53,480 nucleotides of DNA from Paracoccaceae bacterium Fryx2 (GTDB taxonomy: Bacteria > Pseudomonadota > Alphaproteobacteria > Rhodobacterales > Rhodobacteraceae), in assembly GCA_032334235.1 (NCBI GenBank), contig JAVSGI010000004.1, positions 57,501-110,980 of the forward strand, read 5' to 3'. Positions 10,001 through 19,509 of the stretch are shown here, piece by piece. Numbering within the stretch: the first letter of the stretch is position 1; every line of letters starts with the position of its first letter. Under the pieces are notes generated by a model. The model made no database searches, was not told where the DNA came from, and worked only from the letters and a program-made list of their open reading frames with translations. Made by a program: the position numbers and the translations under genes.

Positions 10001-13000
10001 ATGACGATTTCGATGCGTGACATTTTTGAAAAGCCCGTCGACCGCGCCATTGACGGCGTCATCAAGGCTGATGATGAGGCGAGCCTTCGGGTTGAACTCG
10101 ACGAGTATGTCATCACCGGCGAAATCGGGCAGCGGCTCGAACAGTTCCTCGAGGCCTACAATAATTACAAGACTGCTAACGGCGTCTGGATATCTGGGTT
10201 CTTTGGCTCGGGTAAATCGCACCTCCTGAAGATGCTTGCCCTGCTTTTGGAGAACAGGGAAGTCGAGGGGGTGAAGGCATTCGACATCTTCGCCGAAAAG
10301 CTGAAGGATGAGCCGATGCTGGCCGGCGCGTTGCGCAAGGCCGTTTCGATCCCGTCAAAATCTATCCTGTTCAACATTGACCAGAAGGCTGATGTCATCT
10401 CGAAAACTGACGTCGATGCTCTTCTGGCGGTGTTCCAGAAGGTGTTTGACGAGATGTGCGGTTATTATGGCAAGCAGCCCCATATCGCACAGTTTGAGCG
10501 CCAGCTGGATGAGCGAAACCAGTTCGAAGCCTTCAAGTCAGCGTTTCAGGAGATCTCTGGCAAGCCTTGGCAGACGCGCGGCCGGGAAGAGGCTCTGCTT
10601 GAAGGGCGCAGTATCGCCGCCGCTTTTGCGCAGGCGACAGGTACGGATGCCGCTGATGCCAAGGATATTCTTGCGCAGTACCGCAAGGACACGCGGGTTT
10701 CGATCGAGGATTTCGCCAACACGGTAAAAGCCTGGATCGACCGCCAGGTCCCGAACTTCCGCCTGAACTTTTTCGTGGATGAGATTGGGCAGTACATCGC
10801 CGAGAACGTCAAGCTTATGACCAATCTGCAGACCATTGCCGAAAGCCTGAACACGAAGTGCAAGGGCCAAGCCTGGGTGATTGTGACGTCGCAGCAGGAC
10901 ATGGAAGCAGTCATCGGGGACGGCAAGGCATTTCAGTCGCAGGATTTCTCCAAGATCATGGCGCGGTTCGGCGTCAAAATGCCCTTGAACTCGGCCGATG
11001 TGGCAGAGGTGATCCAGCGCCGACTTCTGTTCAAGAGCGATGCAGCCCAGATCATGCTGGGCAATCTGCATGACAAGGAAGAGAGCAATCTCAAGACATT
11101 GTTTGACTTTTCGGATGGCTCGATCCGCTTGAAGAACTACCGGGATCGCAAGCATTTCATCGCGAGCTACCCGTTCCCACCCTATCAATACACGCTGTTC
11201 CAGATGGCGATCACATCGCTCTCGCAGCACAATGCATTCGAGGGCAAGCACAGCTCGGTCGGGGAACGCTCAATGCTGGGCGTGTTCCAAGAGGTAGCCA
11301 AGGCCCTTGCAGACCGCCCGGTTGGGGGGCTTGCGACCTTCGATCTGATGTTCGAGGGGATCCGCACAGCGCTGAAATCTGCGGTGCAGCAGTCGATCCA
11401 GATCGCTGAAAAGAACCTTGATGATCCGTTCGCGGTTCGGGTTCTCAAAGCCCTGTTCCTTGTAAAATACGTCAAGGAATTCAAACCGTCGGTTCGCAAC
11501 ATCAGCATTTTGCTGCTGTCGGAATTCGAAGCCGATCAAGTGGGCCAGCGCCGCAAGATCGAGGAAGCTTTGGGGGTTCTCGAGCGTAACACCTATATCC
11601 AGCGCAACGGCGAGGTCTATGAATTCCTGACCAATGAGGAGAAGGACGTCGAGGCCGAGATCAAGGCACTTGATGTCGATCCGACAGAGATCAGCAAGGA
11701 GCTGGAAACCATCGCTTTTGACACGATCCTTCGACACCGCAAGATCAAGCATCTGGCCACGGGCTACGAATACGCTTTCAGCCGCAAGCTCGACGATCAC
11801 CTACTGGGCCGGGAATACGAGCTCTCGATCAACATCATAAGCCCCTTCAATGACGATGCCGCAGCACCCGATGCTGTTCGCATGCGCAACATGGGGCGCG
11901 AGGAACTGGCCATCGTGCTGCAGCCAGATGTCCGGTTTATTCGCGATCTGACGCTGTTCCGCCAAACCGACAAGTTCATCCGGCAATCACGCAGTGGCTC
12001 GCCACAGCCTGGCCGTGACCGGATCATTCTTGAAAAGGGCGAGCAGAATGGCCGCCGCGCGAAAGACCTTGAATTGCGGCTTCGCAAGCTGATGGCCTCT
12101 GCGCGCCTCTTCGTGCGCGGTGACGAACTCGACATCGGAGGTGACGAGCCTCAGGATCGCGTCGTGAAGGCGTTCCAGGCGCTCGTTGACAAGGTTTACG
12201 TCAACCTGACGATGTTGCGCGGCGTGAGCTATGTCGAGGCAGACATTGCCAAGGCCGCCAGCCCGACAGGTGGCCTTTTCGGAGGCGCCGGGACTGGTCT
12301 GACCGAGGCGGAACAGGATGTTCTAAACCACGTTCAGGGTCAGGCCCGCAACGGGGTAAAGGTATCGGCCAAATACTTGACCGAGCGATTTGGTGCGAAG
12401 CCCTATGGCTGGCCCACAGTGGCGACGCTTTGCCTTGCGGCCAGCCTGTCCGGAAAGGGCAAGTGCGAAGCCCGCTCGGACGGCACCTCTTTGGAAGGCG
12501 CCGATCTGGCGCGGGCCTTAAACAACAGCCACATGCTGGGCAATGTCCTTCTGACCCCGCAGCTGGAATTCACCTCGTCGCAAATCAAGGCCGCGAAGGA
12601 CATGTACAAAGAGCTGTTCGGCCTGCCTGCTGACGGGTCGGATGCACGGGTTCTGGGGGCCGAATGGGCGGACAGCATTCGCAAGCTCGCCGATGAACTG
12701 AACCAGCGTGTCATCGAAAAGTTCAAGTATCCGTTCCTCGTGGCGCTTGAGCCCTTTCGCGATCAGATCGTCGCCATGATCGGCAAGCCTGCGACCTGGT
12801 ACATCACCGAACCGGTCAAACAGGAAAATGCGCTGCTCGATGCCAAGGAGGGCATCCTCGACAAGATCCGCAGCTTCATGGGCGGGGCGCAGCTTGAAAT
12901 CTATGACGATGTCCGCGACTTCTTGCAGACACAGGATGCCAATATCGGCTATGTCGATGCCGCCGCCGGGGAAAAGCTGCGCGCGGCGCTGCGCGATCCC

Positions 13001-13522
13001 GACTGCTACAAGGGCACCGCGATCCAGTCCCTGAAATCTGACCTATACGCCCTGAAGGACAAGGTCGAACTTGACGTCCTCAAGGAACGCAAGGCGGTGA
13101 TCACCGCCGTGGATGAGTGCGCCAGTAAGGTGGCCCAAACGGCAGAGTTCCTCGCTCTGACGCCTGATCAGCAGGACACGATCCGCCACCGCTTGGACAA
13201 CCACCGCGCTGGTCTTGAATCCGTCACCATGATCCCGATCTTGCGGGACCGGGCGAATGGCGCGCGCTCCAGTCTGATGCAGCAGGTGCTGGCGGACATC
13301 TCGCGGATGGTACAGGCCACCACGTCACCGTCGCCACCTCCGGGCTCTGACGACCGGCAAGCCCCGGCCCCCAAGCCCCCGAGCTATGTCAACGCGTCCG
13401 ACATCAAGGTTGCGTACCCGCGAACCTATCTGGCCGAAGAAGCCGATGTCGACGAATACGTGAATGAACTGCGAAAGACCCTGATGGCACAGATCCAGCA
13501 GGGCAAGAAGGTGATCGTCTGA
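10001..13522 (+). CDS. brxC: BREX ATPase BrxC
   Basis: A 1173-residue P-loop ATPase, the large motor-like subunit of type 1 BREX. Walker A is FFGSGKSHLL at about residues 66-75, and Walker B is NFFVDEIGQY at about 259-268. Long helical segments follow, with a proline-rich linker near residue 1110 (SPSPPPGSDDRQAPAPKPPS) before a short C-terminal helix. The length is in the normal range of about 1200. GAGG upstream of the ATG gives the ribosome site. Its TGA overlaps the start of pglX by one base. Confidence 0.93.
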   Translation: MTISMRDIFEKPVDRAIDGVIKADDEASLRVELDEYVITGEIGQRLEQFLEAYNNYKTANGVWISGFFGSGKSHLLKMLALLLENREVEGVKAFDIFAEKLKDEPMLAGALRKAVSIPSKSILFNIDQKADVISKTDVDALLAVFQKVFDEMCGYYGKQPHIAQFERQLDERNQFEAFKSAFQEISGKPWQTRGREEALLEGRSIAAAFAQATGTDAADAKDILAQYRKDTRVSIEDFANTVKAWIDRQVPNFRLNFFVDEIGQYIAENVKLMTNLQTIAESLNTKCKGQAWVIVTSQQDMEAVIGDGKAFQSQDFSKIMARFGVKMPLNSADVAEVIQRRLLFKSDAAQIMLGNLHDKEESNLKTLFDFSDGSIRLKNYRDRKHFIASYPFPPYQYTLFQMAITSLSQHNAFEGKHSSVGERSMLGVFQEVAKALADRPVGGLATFDLMFEGIRTALKSAVQQSIQIAEKNLDDPFAVRVLKALFLVKYVKEFKPSVRNISILLLSEFEADQVGQRRKIEEALGVLERNTYIQRNGEVYEFLTNEEKDVEAEIKALDVDPTEISKELETIAFDTILRHRKIKHLATGYEYAFSRKLDDHLLGREYELSINIISPFNDDAAAPDAVRMRNMGREELAIVLQPDVRFIRDLTLFRQTDKFIRQSRSGSPQPGRDRIILEKGEQNGRRAKDLELRLRKLMASARLFVRGDELDIGGDEPQDRVVKAFQALVDKVYVNLTMLRGVSYVEADIAKAASPTGGLFGGAGTGLTEAEQDVLNHVQGQARNGVKVSAKYLTERFGAKPYGWPTVATLCLAASLSGKGKCEARSDGTSLEGADLARALNNSHMLGNVLLTPQLEFTSSQIKAAKDMYKELFGLPADGSDARVLGAEWADSIRKLADELNQRVIEKFKYPFLVALEPFRDQIVAMIGKPATWYITEPVKQENALLDAKEGILDKIRSFMGGAQLEIYDDVRDFLQTQDANIGYVDAAAGEKLRAALRDPDCYKGTAIQSLKSDLYALKDKVELDVLKERKAVITAVDECASKVAQTAEFLALTPDQQDTIRHRLDNHRAGLESVTMIPILRDRANGARSSLMQQVLADISRMVQATTSPSPPPGSDDRQAPAPKPPSYVNASDIKVAYPRTYLAEEADVDEYVNELRKTLMAQIQQGKKVIV

Positions 13523-16500
13523 TGGATACCAACGCTCTCAAGAAGTTTGCGCAATCGGCGCGCAACCTGTCAATCGATCAGGTCACTGCAAAACTGGCCC
13601 TTGTCCTTGATCCATCTTCGCCCGTGCGGCGCGAACACGCAGCTGCGATCAAAAAACTGGATGCCGCCATCGCGCAGAATGGCAAGCAGCAGGTCATCGA
13701 ACAGGTCGCCTATACCTGGTTCAACCGCTTCACCGCCCTGCGCTTCATGGATGCCAACGGCTATACCAACCCGCGCGTCGTCTCGCCCGCCGATGGGGCC
13801 ACGCGCCCTGAGATTCTGTCCGAGGCGCTGGCGGGCAACCTGCCCGATGGCGCGCCGGATGCCATTGCCGCCCTGCTGTCCGGGCGCACGCCCTCGAACG
13901 ATCCGCAGGCCGAGGCGTACCGGCTGCTGCTGGTCCATGCCTGCAACCAGTGGCACGGCCCCATGCCGTTTCTGTTTGAGCAGATCGACGACTTCACCGA
14001 ACTGCTGATGCCCGAGGATCTGCTGTCGCAAACCTCCATCCTGGCCGAGTTGCGCAAGGTGATGACCGAGGGCGCTTGCCGCGATGTCGAGATCATCGGC
14101 TGGCTTTATCAGTTCTATATCTCCGAGAAAAAGGATCAGGTCTTCGCGGGCCTGAAAAAGAACATCAAGATCACTGCCGAGAATATCCCCGCCGCGACGC
14201 AGCTGTTCACGCCGCATTGGATCGTGCGCTATCTGGTGGAAAACTCGCTGGGGCGGCTGTGGCTGCTGAACCGGCCCGCCAGCACGCTTGCCTCCAGGAT
14301 GGATTATTACATCGCCCCGGTTGAGGCCGAGACAGACTTTCTGCGCATTGCCCGCCCCGAAGAAATCCGCATCTGCGATCCGGCCTGCGGGTCGGGGCAT
14401 ATGCTGACCTATGCCTTTGATCTGCTCTACGCGATCTATGAGGAAGAAGGGTATGAGGCCGACACGATCCCGGCGCTGATCCTGACCCACAACCTGACAG
14501 GGGTAGAGATTGACGACCGCGCGGGTGCGCTGGCGGCGTTTGCGCTGGTGATGAAGGCGGCGGCGAAACTGGGGCGGCGGCGGTTCCTGCGGATGGGGGT
14601 GACGCCCGACATCTGCGTGTTGCAGAATGTGAGCTTTACGCCCGCCGAGATGCAGGACGTGGCCGCCGTGGTGGGGCGCGATCTGTTCACGGGGGAATTG
14701 CGTGAGACGCTGGGGCAGTTCGAGCAGGCCAAGAACTTCGGTTCGCTGATCGTGCCGAAGCTGCGCGATCCGGCAGAGGCGCTGCGGGTGATCGCGGCGC
14801 GCGACTTTGCGGGCGATCTGCTGTTGCGCGACGTGCAGGCGCGTGTTGTGGCCGTGCTGAGCATGGCAGAGGCGTTGTCGTCGAAGTATCATGTGGTCGT
14901 GGCTAATCCGCCTTATATGGGCGGAAAAGGTATGAACGGGAAACTTCAGGAGTTCGCAAAGAGAGCTTATCCTGAAAGCCGGTTTGATTTGTTCTCTGCT
15001 TTTATTGAGCGTGGGTACATTATCGGCTCCAAACATTCTTACGTGGCGATGGTTACAATGGAGAGCTGGATGTTCCTCTCTTCATTCGAGACGATGCGGT
15101 TTAAAATGCTATCAGAAAGTACCATGAACACGATGCTTCACATGCCATACCTCGGCAAAGGCGGGACAAGCATGGGTATTAGTTTTGGCACGGTTGCTTT
15201 TGTTTCGCGAAAGTTTGTAGAGCCTGAATTCAAAGGTAGTTTCTTCTGTCTGCGCTATTTTGAATCTGACAAAAATGGAGTGCCTATTGAGTTTCCGCCA
15301 ATAAACGAAAGAACTTCGAGCGCATGTGCGAAGGATCTGAGCGTCATCCCTGGGAACCCATTCGCCTATTGGGTAAATGACGCAACAACCAGCGCTTTCC
15401 AAAGAAAGCTTATTAGAGACTACGGCGACACCAGACGAGGCTTGCAGACAGGCGACAAGGAACGCTTCGTAAGACTTTGGCACGAGGCTTCCGCGGACCG
15501 GATCAATTTTAATGCCAACTCGCGCGGAGAATATCTTGCATCGAAAAAGAAATGGGGCCGCCTGAATAGTGGCGGCCCATTCCGGAAGTGGTACGGGAAC
15601 TTTGACTCAATCATCAACTGGAAGAATAATGGGAGCGAGATCAAGAGTTTCCCCAGATCTATCGTTGCAAGTGAACACCTCTATTTTCAGGAGGCAATAT
15701 GTTGGGGCAAGGTCACGAGCATCTCGGATACATTTCGAATGCATCCAAGTGGAATAGTTCCGGGTGATCTTTCATCGTTCTACTTCGGCGCCCCTATAGG
15801 TGTTTCGCTTTCTTACTTGAATACCAAGGTTTCCCAGTATTTTAAGGCTTTTATCAACCCTACGTTGGCAAACAACGTGGGAGACTTGGCGCGAGTACCT
15901 GCTTGGGAGCCTGTTGAGGCAAGGCAGCCAGAGTTCGAAAAAAAGGCCAGCATCTTGATCGAAAATCATCGGTCCGACTGGGACGCCTACGAAACCTCAT
16001 GGGATTTCACCATGCTCCCGCTGCTCCACCCCGACCACCGCGCCGAGACGCTGGAGGCCAGTTACACCACCCTGCGCACCCATTGGCAGGGCATGACGGA
16101 TGAGATGCAGCGGCTGGAGGAAGAGAACAACCGCATCTTCATCGACGCCTACGGTTTGCAAGACGAGCTGACCCCCGAGGTGCCGCTGAACGAAATCACC
16201 CTCACCTGCAACCCCGCCTATCGCTATGGCGGCAACGCCAGCGACGCCGACCGCGAGACCCGCCTGCGCGCCGATACCGTGGCCGAGTACCTGTCCTATG
16301 CCGTGGGCTGCATGTTCGGCCGCTACAGCCTCGACGCCCCCGGCCTGATCCTCGCCAATCAGGGCGAGACGCTGGCCGACTACCTCGCCCGCGTTCCCAA
16401 CCCCAGCTTCATGCCCGACAAGGACAACGTGATCCCCGTGCTCGACGCCGACTGGTTCGCCGATGACATCACCGACCGCTTCCGCCAGTTCTTGCGCATA

Positions 16501-17004
16501 AGTTTTGGCGAAGACACCTTCCGCGAAAACCTGCGCTTTATCGAAGACGCGCTGGGCCGCGATATCCGCAAGTATTTCACCAAGGATTTCTATGCCGACC
16601 ATGTGAAGCGCTATAAAAAGCGCCCGATCTACTGGCAATTCGCCAGCCCCAAGGGCAGCTTTCAGGCGCTGATCTACATGCACCGTTACCGCCCCGACAC
16701 GGTGTCGGTGCTGCTGAACGAATACCTGCGCGCCTATCTGTCCAAGCTGGAGGCCGAACGCGCGCGGCTGGACCAGTTGGCCGACGACGCCAGCGCCAGC
16801 CAGGCCCAGCGCACCAAGGCGCTGAAGGACGCAAGCGCCATCGCCAAGCAATTAGACGAGCTGAACGAATGGGAGCGCGAGGTGGTCTTTCCGCTGGCGC
16901 AACAAAAGATGGAGATCGATCTGGATGCCGGGGTCAAGGCGAACTACCCCCTGTTTGGTGCCGCATTGAAGAAGATCCCCGGGCTGGAGGCCACGGATGA
17001 GTGA
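13522..17004 (+). CDS. pglX: BREX adenine-specific DNA methyltransferase PglX (BrxX)
   Basis: A 1160-residue N6-adenine methyltransferase that marks the host genome at the BREX site and sets target specificity. The SAM motif I (DPACGSGHM) begins at about residue 286, and the catalytic motif IV (NPPY) at about 461, followed by MGGKGMN. Specificity should lie in the segment after the catalytic motif. That segment (about 14,890-15,990) is markedly A+T-richer than the rest of the gene: one sampled 60-nt block is about 42% GC, against about 75% at 14,521 and 70% at 16,201. This suggests replacement of the recognition region. The frame is intact; it overlaps pglZ by 8 nt. Confidence 0.94.
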   Translation: MDTNALKKFAQSARNLSIDQVTAKLALVLDPSSPVRREHAAAIKKLDAAIAQNGKQQVIEQVAYTWFNRFTALRFMDANGYTNPRVVSPADGATRPEILSEALAGNLPDGAPDAIAALLSGRTPSNDPQAEAYRLLLVHACNQWHGPMPFLFEQIDDFTELLMPEDLLSQTSILAELRKVMTEGACRDVEIIGWLYQFYISEKKDQVFAGLKKNIKITAENIPAATQLFTPHWIVRYLVENSLGRLWLLNRPASTLASRMDYYIAPVEAETDFLRIARPEEIRICDPACGSGHMLTYAFDLLYAIYEEEGYEADTIPALILTHNLTGVEIDDRAGALAAFALVMKAAAKLGRRRFLRMGVTPDICVLQNVSFTPAEMQDVAAVVGRDLFTGELRETLGQFEQAKNFGSLIVPKLRDPAEALRVIAARDFAGDLLLRDVQARVVAVLSMAEALSSKYHVVVANPPYMGGKGMNGKLQEFAKRAYPESRFDLFSAFIERGYIIGSKHSYVAMVTMESWMFLSSFETMRFKMLSESTMNTMLHMPYLGKGGTSMGISFGTVAFVSRKFVEPEFKGSFFCLRYFESDKNGVPIEFPPINERTSSACAKDLSVIPGNPFAYWVNDATTSAFQRKLIRDYGDTRRGLQTGDKERFVRLWHEASADRINFNANSRGEYLASKKKWGRLNSGGPFRKWYGNFDSIINWKNNGSEIKSFPRSIVASEHLYFQEAICWGKVTSISDTFRMHPSGIVPGDLSSFYFGAPIGVSLSYLNTKVSQYFKAFINPTLANNVGDLARVPAWEPVEARQPEFEKKASILIENHRSDWDAYETSWDFTMLPLLHPDHRAETLEASYTTLRTHWQGMTDEMQRLEEENNRIFIDAYGLQDELTPEVPLNEITLTCNPAYRYGGNASDADRETRLRADTVAEYLSYAVGCMFGRYSLDAPGLILANQGETLADYLARVPNPSFMPDKDNVIPVLDADWFADDITDRFRQFLRISFGEDTFRENLRFIEDALGRDIRKYFTKDFYADHVKRYKKRPIYWQFASPKGSFQALIYMHRYRPDTVSVLLNEYLRAYLSKLEAERARLDQLADDASASQAQRTKALKDASAIAKQLDELNEWEREVVFPLAQQKMEIDLDAGVKANYPLFGAALKKIPGLEATDE

Positions 17005-19498
17005 GCGCATCCACGCCAGCCTTGCGCGGATGTTCGACGAGCACCGGCTGGTGTTCTGGTACGACACCGCCCGCGACATGCGCGAGGCGTTCGACAGCTT
17101 TGCGTTGGACGGGGTCGAGAAGGTCGAGATTAAAAGCAACGAGTTCGGCCTTAAATTCCGGATGCTGCGGCAGGAACCGAAGCAGCGGTTCCTGATCTAC
17201 AAAGACGGCCCCGAGCCGCCGATGGCCGATAACTGGCTGCTCGACCTTCAGCTTGCGACGGTGGTGTTCAAGGCCGACCAGGCGGCGATCTGGATGGCCG
17301 AACTCGGCCTGCCCACGCAGTTCGAAAGCGTGGTGCGCGAACACACCGAGTTTTACCGTGCCAAGGTCCGGGTCGATGCGCTGAAACGGTTGATGCAGGC
17401 GTCGGACACCCAGACGCAGATGCGCCTGCGGATGCTGGCCGTCTGCGCCGGAGCTGAGGGTGGCCTTGATACGGTGATCGAGGCGCTGCTGGGGGAATTG
17501 GCAGCGGGCAAGGACGACGCGCTGCGCCTGATCGAGCGATCCGGGCTGACCGAGATATTCTGGACGCAGGTCGGGCAGGCCTATGGTTATCGCTCCCACG
17601 AGCCGGATTTCGAGGATTTCGCGATTTCCCTGTTCCAGTCAGCCTATACGCGCGCACTGGCCGAGGATGGACCGCTGAACGCCGAGGCGCTGCTGGTCTT
17701 TCGCCGCTGGAAGAACAACCGGCATTGGGCGGGGGCGTTCGAGGAGCTGTCCGCCCGGTATCAGGACCTGCTGAAAATCCCCGCCGACCTGCTGAAACGC
17801 GATTTCCGCGGCGTGGTCGCGACCGACCACTTTGAGGAGATCGACCGCCACATCATCCGTCAGATCGTGCAGGCCATGTCGACCCAGACCGTGAGCGCGC
17901 CCGAGGTTCTGACATGGGTGCGCGAGCGGCGTCAGAGCCACTGGTATCCGAAGTACGAGGACATCTATCAGGCCATCAGCTTTGCGACCGAATTCCAGCA
18001 GGCGATGGCCGAGGCGAACCTTGGAATGACCAGCCCGGCCGAGGGGGTGCGGCGCTATGTGACGAGCTGGTACAAGCTGGACCAGCTGTACCGCAAGTTC
18101 ATCTACCACATGCAGAAAAGCGGTCAGGCCTCGCTGCTGGCCGATCTGCATGACTCGGTTGAGAACCGCTACACCAACAGCTTCGTTCTGACGGTGAACG
18201 ATGCCTGGCAGGACCAGATCGCGGGCCTGAGCGAGTGGAAGATCCCCGGCTTTGCCTCGCAGGCCGATTTTTATCGGGATCAGGCCGCTGAGTATCGGCG
18301 CAAAGATCAGAAAGTTGCGGTCATCATATCGGACGCGCTGCGTTTTGAGGTGGCCGAGGAATGCCTGCGCCGCATCCGCGCGCTGGATCGGTTCGATGCA
18401 GAACTGAAGCCGATGATCAGTTCGCTGCCCAGCTATACCCAGCTCGGCATGGCCGCGCTATTGCCACATAACGGACTGGCGATGGCAGAGGACGGTAGTG
18501 GCGATATCTTGGCGGGTGGTGAGAACACCAAGGGCACCGCCGCGCGAGAAAGGCTGCTTGCGGCTGGTCGGAAGGGCGACAGTGCCAAGGCCCTGAAATT
18601 CAAAGATGTCATGAATATGCGCACGGAAGAGGGAAAGGCGCTCTTCCGCGATCATCATATTGTCTACATCTACCACAATCGCATCGACGCGATCGGCGAT
18701 GATCTGAAAACCGAGGAGCAGTTGCCCGAGGCGGCAGAGGACGCAATCGAGGATCTGACCAAGCTTGTGCGCAAGCTGACCTCGGCCAATTTCTCCAACA
18801 TCCTGATAACAGCGGACCACGGGTTCCTGTATCAGCACCGCGTGCTCGATGAGAGCGATTTCGCGATTGCCGATCCGCAGGGGGCTGAGATCCTGTTTCG
18901 GAATCGCCGTTTTGTGATCGGTCGCGGGCTCAGCGCGACCCAAGGCATGAAGCATTTCACGGCCACAGGCCTTGGCCTGTCCGGCGATCTGGAGGTTCTG
19001 ATCCCGAACTCGATCAACCGAATGCGGGTGAAAGGCGCTGGCAGCCGCTTTGTTCATGGCGGGGCTGCGCTCCAGGAAGTTGTCATACCCGTCATCCGGG
19101 TCGGCAAGCAGCGCGAGGCCGACGTGGGCCATGTCGAGGTGCAGATCTTCGTGACGGGTCGCAGCCTGATCTCTTCGGGCCAGACGGCTGTGGCACTCTA
19201 TCAGGTTCAGCCAGTTTCCGAGAAGATGCGGTCTCGGGAATTGCTGGTGGGCATTTATGCGACCGACGGCACGCTGATTTCGGATGAGTACACGCTGCTC
19301 TTCGATTTCAGGTCGGAGAATGCCCGCGAGCGCGAGATGCCGCGCAAGTTCCTGCTGTCGCGGGATGCCGACCGTTTCAACAATCAGGATGTCATTCTGA
19401 AGCTGCGCGAACGCGTGGGAAAGACCAGCCATTATCAGGACTATGCCAGCCACCGTTTTCAGCTTCGGCGCGGCATCACCACTGACTTTGATTTCTAA
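16997..19498 (+). CDS. pglZ: BREX alkaline-phosphatase-like protein PglZ (BrxZ)
   Basis: An 833-residue PglZ, the hallmark BREX protein of the alkaline phosphatase superfamily. Metal-binding parts can be seen at VAVIISDALRFEVAEE (aspartate about residue 447) and at LITADHGFLYQH (about residue 605), which resemble the nucleophile and DH metal sites. The N-terminal half is helical. Codon use is strongly GC-rich up to about 18,240 and moderate after it, so the gene may be mosaic. The start overlaps pglX; AAGGAG at its stop is the ribosome site of brxL. Confidence 0.92.
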   Translation: MSERIHASLARMFDEHRLVFWYDTARDMREAFDSFALDGVEKVEIKSNEFGLKFRMLRQEPKQRFLIYKDGPEPPMADNWLLDLQLATVVFKADQAAIWMAELGLPTQFESVVREHTEFYRAKVRVDALKRLMQASDTQTQMRLRMLAVCAGAEGGLDTVIEALLGELAAGKDDALRLIERSGLTEIFWTQVGQAYGYRSHEPDFEDFAISLFQSAYTRALAEDGPLNAEALLVFRRWKNNRHWAGAFEELSARYQDLLKIPADLLKRDFRGVVATDHFEEIDRHIIRQIVQAMSTQTVSAPEVLTWVRERRQSHWYPKYEDIYQAISFATEFQQAMAEANLGMTSPAEGVRRYVTSWYKLDQLYRKFIYHMQKSGQASLLADLHDSVENRYTNSFVLTVNDAWQDQIAGLSEWKIPGFASQADFYRDQAAEYRRKDQKVAVIISDALRFEVAEECLRRIRALDRFDAELKPMISSLPSYTQLGMAALLPHNGLAMAEDGSGDILAGGENTKGTAARERLLAAGRKGDSAKALKFKDVMNMRTEEGKALFRDHHIVYIYHNRIDAIGDDLKTEEQLPEAAEDAIEDLTKLVRKLTSANFSNILITADHGFLYQHRVLDESDFAIADPQGAEILFRNRRFVIGRGLSATQGMKHFTATGLGLSGDLEVLIPNSINRMRVKGAGSRFVHGGAALQEVVIPVIRVGKQREADVGHVEVQIFVTGRSLISSGQTAVALYQVQPVSEKMRSRELLVGIYATDGTLISDEYTLLFDFRSENAREREMPRKFLLSRDADRFNNQDVILKLRERVGKTSHYQDYASHRFQLRRGITTDFDF

Positions 19499-19509
19499 GG
19501 AGCCTGCGG

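Noticed and set aside
13570-15036. 488-codon minus-strand frame inside pglX
   Set aside because: High-GC antisense shadow of a clear methyltransferase gene; His/Gln/Arg-rich and without family features.
15997-16851. 284-codon minus-strand frame
   Set aside because: Antisense of the pglX 3' end, Val/Gly/His-rich low-complexity translation.
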